Below are positions 6,933-11,078 of a stretch of DNA of 11,078 bases, one piece after another. Source of the stretch: an uncultured Collinsella sp. GTDB taxonomy: Bacteria > Actinomycetota > Coriobacteriia > Coriobacteriales > Coriobacteriaceae. The DNA lies in assembly GCA_900547025.1 (NCBI GenBank), contig UREZ01000062.1:1-11078 (forward strand). Reading direction: 5' to 3'. Each line of letters starts with the position of its first letter. Position 1 is the stretch's first letter. The position numbers and the translations under genes are program-made. The notes under the pieces were generated by a model. That model did not search any database and was not told where the DNA came from. It saw only the letters and a list, made by a program, of their open reading frames with translations.

Positions 6933-7799
6933 TTATTGAGCGATTGCGTAAAGGTCGAACCCGCCCTGCGGTGTGCTGTCGACCGTATCGGGCGCCTGCG
7001 AGTTAAAGCTCACGGGGACCATACGCTTTGAGGCGCGGAAGCGCGTGCCATCGGTGGCGACGGGCGGCTCGTCGACCGTGAGCTCGTAGTCGCCGGGCTT
7101 GAGTTCGATGCCGTCGCCAGCGGAGTTGACATATTGATACTCGTCAATCGCCTGCCCCCTGAGCGTGCGGCCCACGATGTGGATGAGCATCTGACTATCG
7201 CCGCGGGCGGTGTCCCATGTCGCACCGTCCTTGACCTCGACCGACACATGCACCGAGCGCGTGCGGCTGAGCGATTGCTCGACAGACATCTCGACCTTGG
7301 CGGCATCTTTGCGCTGTTGCTCCACATGGCTCCAGACATTTCCGATCGCCGAGCAAGCGATGACGCCGGCCATGAAGGCGATGAGGATGGGACCGAGCGG
7401 AGAGCGGCGGCCCGCGACTTCCTCGCGAGCCAGGTCGGGGCGATGCGTGGGCGCAGGCGCCTGAGCACCCTGCGCGGGCACGTCGAGTATGCTGAAGGAT
7501 GCCGTGCTGCCGGGGTCGATGTTATGGCGCGGCTGCGGGGTCTTGGCCGGCGAGATGGACATGTCCGCCGGCTCACCGAGTGTGGCCGTGGCATCGGCCT
7601 TAGCCTCGTCGGCCTCGGCCTGGGCCCAGGCCTGTTCAAAGGTTAGGGGTTCGGCGGAGTTGGAAGCGGCGTCCGTCTCGAAGGCATCGTTGCCGGTCTC
7701 GTCCTCGTCGCTCGACACGTCACGCGGCGCGGGTTCGTCCCACTCCTCGTCCGGAGCCTCGCCCTCGCTATACCACCATTCAAAGTCATCGATATCCAT
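6933..7799 (-). CDS. Unrecognised single-pass membrane protein with acidic N-terminal region
   Basis: I do not recognise a family. From ATG 7799 the product is 288 residues. Residues 1-75 are very acidic and low in complexity (for example MDIDDFEWWYSEGEAPDEEW at 1-20), and 76-130 are Pro/Ala-rich and probably disordered. One hydrophobic segment lies near 134-157 (LGPILIAFMAGVIACSAIGN). A 130-residue C-terminal part follows, starting with a short polar helix. By the positive-inside rule (RR at 131-132 before the segment) the acidic half should be cytoplasmic and the C-terminal half outside. The C-terminal part ends in alternating beta-like sequence with a GIELKPGDYELTVDEPP stretch (230-246), reminiscent of Ig-like or carboxypeptidase-regulatory folds; that resemblance is inference only. 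ATG 7799 (AAGGGGG at 7808-7814, eight bases upstream) is preferred over an in-frame GTG at 7832. The stop is TAA. Confidence 0.8.
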   Translation of the reverse strand: MDIDDFEWWYSEGEAPDEEWDEPAPRDVSSDEDETGNDAFETDAASNSAEPLTFEQAWAQAEADEAKADATATLGEPADMSISPAKTPQPRHNIDPGSTASFSILDVPAQGAQAPAPTHRPDLAREEVAGRRSPLGPILIAFMAGVIACSAIGNVWSHVEQQRKDAAKVEMSVEQSLSRTRSVHVSVEVKDGATWDTARGDSQMLIHIVGRTLRGQAIDEYQYVNSAGDGIELKPGDYELTVDEPPVATDGTRFRASKRMVPVSFNSQAPDTVDSTPQGGFDLYAIAQ

Positions 7800-7877
7800 A
7801 CGGGGCGCCCCCTTGGCCTCGCAAATAAACACTTGCCAGCCTTATACCCCCAGACGACACGAGGGCTCGCACGGAAC

Positions 7878-7903
7878 GCGAAAAAGGACTGCTCCTTTGT
7901 CGC
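7878..7903. repeat. Palindromic repeat, copy C
   Basis: The arms GCGAAAAAGGA (7878-7888) and TCCTTTGTCGC (7893-7903) pair at 10 of 11 positions around CTGC. The right half and centre, GGACTGCTCCTTTGTC, match copy D (GGACTGCCCCTTTGTC) at all but one base, in the same orientation. It lies 22 bases after the stop codon of the AAA_14/DUF4143 gene and upstream of the membrane-protein gene. No U-tract follows the hairpin on the minus strand. Confidence 0.75.
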
Positions 7904-7925
7904 ATCGAAACGGATCTGTTTGCGT

Positions 7926-9242
7926 TTAGCCGCGGGTAATCTTTTTTCTCAACAAGAAGTCGACTGCCCCCACGATTCTGATGCCATCGATGTCCGTTGG
8001 ATGGTCGCCATCCCTGACAATCAGGATCTTCTCATACGAATCAGGAATTTTTCCTAGCGTGCTTAGCTTGAGCGGTCGCAGCTCGCGTTCTCTCGTCGCC
8101 TCGGCATCGATCCGTTCGGTAACCTGGATATATTTGCGGTCCGACCCCTCGCCGATTGCGACAAAGTCGATTTCCCCCGCGCGCAGATGGCCGCAAAACA
8201 CTTCGTATCCTTCAAATACAAGCTGGTTGTAGATAACGTTCTCGAGCATCCTTCCGCTATCGCTACCTCTATATCCGTCAAGATAGCTGCGAATTCCCAT
8301 ATCAGCTATGTAATATTTACCGCCTGTCTTAAGAAGCTCCCGCCCCTTGATGTCATACCTTTTTACTTTGGTAAACAGGTATGTCTCTTCCAGAGCGTCA
8401 ATATATGCCGACACCGTCGATGCGTTGGTCTTACCGCCTGCCGATTCGTTGAGCGTCCCTACGATTTTGTTGACCGAGGTTTGGTTGGAGATGTTGTCTG
8501 CCAGATACGCACAGAGCCGCTCGAGAACATCGCGCTTGGTGATAGCTCCGCGACCCCTACGCGTCGCACGCGACAGGATATCGCGCGCGACGATCGTCTG
8601 GTAGAGGCTACGGATATAGTCGCGGCACAGCTCACGTCTCGGCTCATCATGGGCCAGAAACGGCATGCCGCCATAGGTTATGTACTGCTCAAGCACGGTA
8701 TTTGAATTAAGGCGATCGCCCGTCTTGGAAACAAGTTCGACCCTCTCACCAAGCCCTTCAGCGGCGACCGCATCAATCGAGCGAAAATCAAGATATTCGC
8801 TAAACGTGAGGGGTTGCATCTTGACCTCGACATATCGGCCCGAGATAAGCGTTGCGAGCTCGCTCGATAGCAAAAAGGCATTGGAGCCCGTGACATAGAT
8901 ATCGCACGGCAAATCCACTCGGAGTGAGTTGACTGCCTTTTCCCAACCTTCGACATTCTGGAGCTCGTCAAAGAACAGGTAGGGATGATCGATGCCGTCG
9001 ATGCGCTCCCGAACCATACGATAAAACGTCAGATAATCCGTAATTCCCGCGTGCTCTAGAGATTCCATCTTAAAGGTCAGCAAACGCTCGGCTGGCACCC
9101 CCTGTTGCGCCAGATAGTCCCTCATCATGTCCAATAACGTTGATTTGCCACAACGGCGTATGCCCGTCACGATTTTGATGAGGTCGGTATCCTGAAAAGC
9201 AATGAGTCGATCAAGATAACGGCTTCGGCGAACGATATCCAT
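7926..9242 (-). CDS. AAA_14/DUF4143 ATP-binding protein
   Basis: This belongs to a widespread but poorly understood family of P-loop ATPases fused to a DUF4143 domain. In the 438-residue product the Walker A motif GIRRCGKST is at 27-35, Walker B YLFFDELQN at 88-96, and a sensor-like strand YVTGSNAFLLSSE at 116-128, followed by SGRYVEVKMQPLTFSEYL (134-151), a hallmark of the AAA_14 group. A helical/winged-helix region follows (about 235-300). The C-terminal DUF4143 domain (about 300-430) resembles a PD-(D/E)xK nuclease core: E334, E357-x-D359, then Q373-V-T375 where an active nuclease would have E-x-K. ATG 9242 has AGGGAG (9248-9253) five bases upstream. By eye the gene is less GC-rich than its neighbours and uses more A/T-ending codons, suggesting transfer. 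It is flanked by copies C and D of the palindromic repeat. The stop is TAA. Confidence 0.93.
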   Translation of the reverse strand: MDIVRRSRYLDRLIAFQDTDLIKIVTGIRRCGKSTLLDMMRDYLAQQGVPAERLLTFKMESLEHAGITDYLTFYRMVRERIDGIDHPYLFFDELQNVEGWEKAVNSLRVDLPCDIYVTGSNAFLLSSELATLISGRYVEVKMQPLTFSEYLDFRSIDAVAAEGLGERVELVSKTGDRLNSNTVLEQYITYGGMPFLAHDEPRRELCRDYIRSLYQTIVARDILSRATRRGRGAITKRDVLERLCAYLADNISNQTSVNKIVGTLNESAGGKTNASTVSAYIDALEETYLFTKVKRYDIKGRELLKTGGKYYIADMGIRSYLDGYRGSDSGRMLENVIYNQLVFEGYEVFCGHLRAGEIDFVAIGEGSDRKYIQVTERIDAEATRERELRPLKLSTLGKIPDSYEKILIVRDGDHPTDIDGIRIVGAVDFLLRKKITRG

Positions 9243-9273
9243 AGAGTCTCCCTAGCGCCCGACCAGACATGAA

Positions 9274-9310
9274 ATCTTATAAACTTGCATTTTTTGCAAG
9301 TTTATAAGAT
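9274..9310. promoter_or_regulatory. Palindrome P1, likely operator at the AAA_14/DUF4143 promoter
   Basis: The 16-bp arms 9274-9289 and 9295-9310 are perfect reverse complements around TTTTT. The shared unit CTTATAAACTTG-(8)-GCAAGTTTATAAG runs from 9276 to 9308. The minus-strand -10 candidate TATAAA (9306-9301) lies inside one arm, so a protein bound here would cover the promoter. No U-tract follows on the minus strand, so it does not look like a terminator. A cruciform or RNA hairpin role is possible. Confidence 0.85.
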
Positions 9311-9329
9311 GTTACCTTAGAAACTTGAA
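9301..9329 (-). promoter_or_regulatory. Candidate promoter of the AAA_14/DUF4143 gene
   Basis: On the minus strand, TTCAAG (9329-9324) and TATAAA (9306-9301) are exactly 17 bases apart. The -10 matches consensus at 5 of 6 and the -35 at 3 of 6. Initiation would fall near 9294, giving a leader of about 52 bases. The -35 lies in palindrome P2 and the -10 in palindrome P1, which points to repression or autoregulation by a factor bound to both. Confidence 0.5.
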
Positions 9330-9349
9330 GAATTTGCAAGTTTCTAAGG
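9315..9349. promoter_or_regulatory. Palindrome P2, second copy of the P1 motif
   Basis: The 13-bp arms CCTTAGAAACTTG (9315-9327) and CAAGTTTCTAAGG (9337-9349) pair perfectly. The 33-base unit 9316-9348 aligns to P1 without gaps. It differs at one arm position, where T-A in P1 (9280/9304) is G-C in P2 (9320/9344), and in the eight-base centre. The two units are offset by exactly 40 bases. The minus-strand -35 candidate of the AAA gene overlaps its left arm. Confidence 0.85.
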
Positions 9350-9354
9350 CATGG

Positions 9355-9387
9355 AATGTGACAAACGGACTGCCCCTTTGTCACATT
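9355..9387. repeat. Palindromic repeat, copy D
   Basis: AATGTGACAAA (9355-9365) and TTTGTCACATT (9377-9387) are perfect 11-bp arms around CGGACTGCCCC, in which two further G-C pairs can form. The core resembles copies A to C, while the outer arms AATGTGA/TCACATT are unique to this copy. The right arm contains the stop codon of the small minus-strand ORF ending at 9381. It has the same orientation as copy C on the other side of the AAA gene. Confidence 0.85.
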
Positions 9388-9515
9388 GCGAGGGCAACGC
9401 GAATGGAGGGGGCCTCGAGGGCCTCCTCGAGCGCAAACTTGCCCTCGCCCGCTGCAACCTTTGTCGTGTGCACACCCATGGGATCTCCCGTCGCCCGCGA
9501 TGTACCTGAGACCAT
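9381..9515 (-). CDS. Possible small ORF of 44 residues, or remnant of a larger gene
   Basis: I do not recognise this product. The frame runs from ATG 9515 to a TGA inside repeat D. The sequence starts MVSGTSRATGDPMGVHTTKV and ends GKFALEEALEAPSIRVALAM, with codons rich in C or G at third positions as in neighbouring genes (GAG, CTC, GCC). A good minus-strand promoter candidate lies just upstream: TTGTCG (9560-9555), 17 bases, TATAGT (9537-9532). The ribosome binding site is weak (AGGCGAAG directly before the ATG). The frame stays open upstream of the ATG at least past 9590, so it may instead be the tail of a decayed gene. The complementary plus strand is also open in two frames, which weakens the call. 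Confidence 0.3.
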   Translation of the reverse strand: MVSGTSRATGDPMGVHTTKVAAGEGKFALEEALEAPSIRVALAM

Positions 9516-9519
9516 CTTC

Positions 9520-9542
9520 GCCTGTATTGCGACTATACAGGC
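9520..9542. promoter_or_regulatory. Palindrome upstream of the MFS gene, overlapping a minus-strand -10
   Basis: GCCTGTAT (9520-9527) and ATACAGGC (9535-9542) are perfect 8-bp arms with a seven-base centre. The candidate minus-strand -10 TATAGT (9537-9532) overlaps the right arm, and the MFS -35 is about 50 bases away. An operator is the simplest reading. A transcript hairpin at the start of a minus-strand RNA is the alternative. Confidence 0.5.
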
Positions 9543-9552
9543 AAGCGCAGCC

Positions 9553-9585
9553 TGCGACAAAGGGGGCGGGCACCTGACACATTCT
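9553..9585. repeat. Possible decayed repeat, copy E
   Basis: TGCGACAAAGGGGGCGGG followed by CACCTGACACA resembles one half of copy A (GACAAAGGG) with a different second half. Its outer ends are only weakly complementary. It may be a second repeat subfamily that ends in TGTCAGGTGCC on the minus strand. The evidence within this window is one site only. Confidence 0.25.
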
Positions 9586-9592
9586 GGTAGAG

Positions 9593-9621
9593 TTGCAGGG
9601 ACTGAATCCAGCTCATATAAC
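9593..9621 (+). promoter_or_regulatory. Promoter of the MFS gene, positioned for a leaderless transcript
   Basis: TTGCAG (9593-9598), a 17-base spacer and TATAAC (9616-9621) form a reasonable sigma-70 type promoter. The -10 ends five bases before the ATG at 9627, so transcription is expected to start on or next to the A of the start codon. No Shine-Dalgarno sequence precedes the ATG, which agrees with a leaderless mRNA. Confidence 0.6.
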
Positions 9622-9626
9622 GCAAC

Positions 9627-10895
9627 ATGGGAGCAACTGCTTTGACCACCGCAACTTCGTCCACAACAGCATCAACCGCCGCCGCGCTCTCCCCCGCGCG
9701 CACCAAGCTCTGCCTGGCGCTGCTCGTGCTGTTGGGATTTTCGCTCGGCTGCTCGGAGTTCGTGGTCATCGGCATCGAGAGCGACCTGGCGACGGAGCTC
9801 GGCATCTCGCTTGCCACCGCGGGCCAGCTCATCAGCGTGTTTGCGCTCGTCTACGCCATCGCGACGCCAGTGCTTGCGCTCAGCACGGGGCGTTTTCGCC
9901 GCTACCAGCTGCTCGTGTGCTACAGCATCGTCTTTGTGCTCGGCAACCTGGTCATGGCGTTGGCGCCCAACTTCCAGGTGCTGTTTATCTCGCGCATTGT
10001 CCTGGGCTCCGTCTCGGGCGCACTGCTCGCCGTGGGGGTGACGTACATCCCTGAGCTTCTGTCCCCGCAGCAAACTTCGCTTGCCATCTCGGTGGTATAT
10101 GGTGCGTTTTCCGTGGCGATGGTCTTTGTCACTTCGATCGGCAAGTTTGTGGCCGACACGCTCGATTGGCACGTGGCCATGTACGGCACGCTGACCTTTG
10201 CCGTTCTGATCTGCGGAGCGCTCGTGGCGTTTATGCCGCGCGCTGGGCAAACCGACGAGCCTGCCACCTTTCGCGAGCAGGCGGGTCTGCTACGCGAGCC
10301 GAGCATCATCACCGGCATGCTCATCTTTTTGTTTGGCGTGGGGTCGGTCTACGTTTTCTACGGCTACGTGACGCCTTATCTAGAGCAGGTGCTGGGCATG
10401 GGCACGGTCGAAGCCAGTACCACGCTTATGGCCTACGGCGTATTCTGCCTGATCTCGAACATCCTGGGCGGATGGATCGATGCGCGCTTTGGTATGAAGG
10501 CACTGCTTGTGACGTTTGTGCTGCAAGCTGCAGCGTTACTCGGGCTGTTTGCTGTGGGCGGCACCATACCGCCCGCGCTGGTCTTTGTCTTTAGCTTGGC
10601 GCTGCTCATGTACCTGTTCTCGGTGTCGTGCATCACGCACTTTATGGACGTGGCTCGCAGCCGCCATCCCAAGTCGATGGTACTCGCAAGTTCGGTTGAG
10701 CCCATGGCGTTTAACGTCGGCATCTCGTTTGGCACCGCAGTGGGCGGTGCTGTGGTAAGCGGCGTTGGCATTGCGTACGTGGGCGCAGTGGGTGCCGCGT
10801 TCTCGCTTGTGGCCTGGGCGCTCACACTGGTGACGATTAGGTTGGCTCGCTGGGAGCGCCACCGTCAATCAGCACAGCCCCGAATGCAGGCATAG
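9627..10895 (+). CDS. MFS transporter, DHA1 type (AraJ/YdhP-like)
   Basis: A 422-residue integral membrane protein with about 12 hydrophobic segments, in the major facilitator superfamily branch that includes AraJ, YdhP and other proton-driven exporters of drugs or sugars. The first helix carries GCSEFVVIGIESDLATELGI (41-60), followed by SLATAGQLISVFALVYAIAT (61-80), the TEF/LGxS pattern typical of this branch. The loop between helices 2 and 3 has GRFRRY (88-93), a reduced motif A. The substrate cannot be inferred. The first 25 residues are Ser/Thr/Ala-rich and cytoplasmic. ATG 9627 would be read from a leaderless mRNA; the alternative is TTG 9642, with GGGAG (9629-9633) eight bases upstream, which would drop five residues. 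It is the only plus-strand gene in the window and is divergent from its left neighbours. The stop is TAG. Confidence 0.93.
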   Translation: MGATALTTATSSTTASTAAALSPARTKLCLALLVLLGFSLGCSEFVVIGIESDLATELGISLATAGQLISVFALVYAIATPVLALSTGRFRRYQLLVCYSIVFVLGNLVMALAPNFQVLFISRIVLGSVSGALLAVGVTYIPELLSPQQTSLAISVVYGAFSVAMVFVTSIGKFVADTLDWHVAMYGTLTFAVLICGALVAFMPRAGQTDEPATFREQAGLLREPSIITGMLIFLFGVGSVYVFYGYVTPYLEQVLGMGTVEASTTLMAYGVFCLISNILGGWIDARFGMKALLVTFVLQAAALLGLFAVGGTIPPALVFVFSLALLMYLFSVSCITHFMDVARSRHPKSMVLASSVEPMAFNVGISFGTAVGGAVVSGVGIAYVGAVGAAFSLVAWALTLVTIRLARWERHRQSAQPRMQA

Positions 10896-10981
10896 GGGCG
10901 AACATAGCCCAAGGTGGCGAGCAACCGGTGAAAACCGCCCAATATGAGTATGTTTATCCGCCTGGAAGCTTCAGCAGTGCA

Positions 10982-11004
10982 ATTTCGTGTACTTCAGATA
11001 CACG
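10982..11004. repeat. Palindrome P3, first of a tandem pair at the right edge
   Basis: CGTGTA (10986-10991) and TACACG (10999-11004) pair around a seven-base centre. The 23-base stretch from 10982 matches the unit starting at 11015 at 20 of 23 positions. The right arm does not extend into GAAAT as it does in P4, so this copy is less symmetric. Confidence 0.7.
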
Positions 11005-11014
11005 CTTTTCTACG

Positions 11015-11041
11015 ATTTCGTGTATTTCACGTACACGAAAT
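11015..11041. repeat. Palindrome P4, second of a tandem pair at the right edge
   Basis: ATTTCGTGTA (11015-11024) and TACACGAAAT (11032-11041) are perfect 10-bp arms with a seven-base centre, offset 33 bases from P3. The layout (two long-armed palindromes, short fixed centre, six to seven bases between units) copies that of P1/P2 at 9274-9349 with a different sequence. It probably serves a gene beyond the right edge. Confidence 0.75.
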
Positions 11042-11078
11042 GCGCGCGGGGCAACTCAAAAGCGGCGGCAGACGCATT

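Larger units (their letters stand above)
9243..9626. other. Divergent intergenic region between the AAA_14 and MFS genes
   Basis: This 384-base region has no long gene but is dense in structure. It contains two matching palindromes over the AAA gene promoter (9274-9349), repeat copy D five bases further on (9355-9387), a possible 44-codon minus-strand ORF (9381-9515), a palindrome overlapping that ORF's candidate promoter (9520-9542), a possible decayed repeat (9553-9585), and the promoter of the plus-strand MFS gene (9593-9621). Confidence 0.7.

Noticed and set aside
7878..9387. Insertion sequence with inverted terminal repeats around the AAA_14 gene
   Set aside because: The flanking copies are each palindromic and arranged as direct repeats, there is no transposase motif in the AAA protein, and no target-site duplication is visible.
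10896..10981. Terminator after the MFS gene (CGGTGAAAACCG and GGGC...GCCC stems)
   Set aside because: The stems are only four base pairs and no T-run follows.
10982..11041. CRISPR array at the right edge
   Set aside because: There are only two units about 33 bases apart, almost no spacer between them, and the units are internally palindromic rather than direct repeats with unique spacers; no cas gene is seen.
1..11078. tRNA, rRNA or riboswitch genes
   Set aside because: Reading the intergenic regions on both strands, I saw no cloverleaf with a GTTCGA-type T-loop, no rRNA-like sequence and no recognisable riboswitch core.

Overview
The window looks like chromosomal DNA from a high-GC Gram-positive bacterium of the Actinomycetota, most likely class Coriobacteriia and possibly Collinsella. 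This placement is recognition-based: GC-rich coding sequence, strong GGAGG-type ribosome binding sites, the style of the transporter genes, and a leaderless-looking transcript. No rRNA or other marker in the window proves it. From the left edge to about 9.38 kb every gene is on the minus strand. Only the last gene, a transporter, is on the plus strand.

Layout: (1) 1-1041, prfA (peptide chain release factor 1), cut at its C-terminus by the window edge. (2) 1270-5635, a four-gene run that reads right to left: substrate-binding lipoprotein, permease and ATPase of a polar amino acid ABC importer, then an M20 metallopeptidase. The importer would bring in an amino acid or small peptide-like compound, and the peptidase would cleave an amide-linked substrate in the cytoplasm. 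(3) 5636-5959, a gene-free stretch with a weak promoter candidate, a palindromic repeat and a convincing terminator. (4) 5960-6853, an aldose-1-epimerase-like protein (LacX/YeaD type). (5) 6933-7799, an unrecognised single-pass membrane protein with an acidic cytoplasmic half. (6) 7926-9242, a less GC-rich AAA_14/DUF4143 ATPase, preceded by two matching tandem palindromes over its probable promoter. (7) 9243-9626, a divergent intergenic region with palindromes, opposing promoter candidates and a possible 44-residue ORF. (8) 9627-10895, a DHA1-type MFS transporter, probably translated from a leaderless mRNA. (9) 10982-11041, a second pair of tandem palindromes at the right edge.

The most notable signal lies between the genes. 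At least four, perhaps six, intergenic sites carry hairpins sharing a CAAAG-GGAC-(A/T)GTCCC-TTTG core. Their outer arms differ from copy to copy, yet each arm pairs with its own partner. Three copies sit just downstream of stop codons, and two copies in the same orientation flank the DUF4143 gene. The tandem palindromes over the DUF4143 promoter keep identical geometry and carry a compensatory base-pair change. A similarly built pair at the right edge leads to a testable prediction about the next gene.
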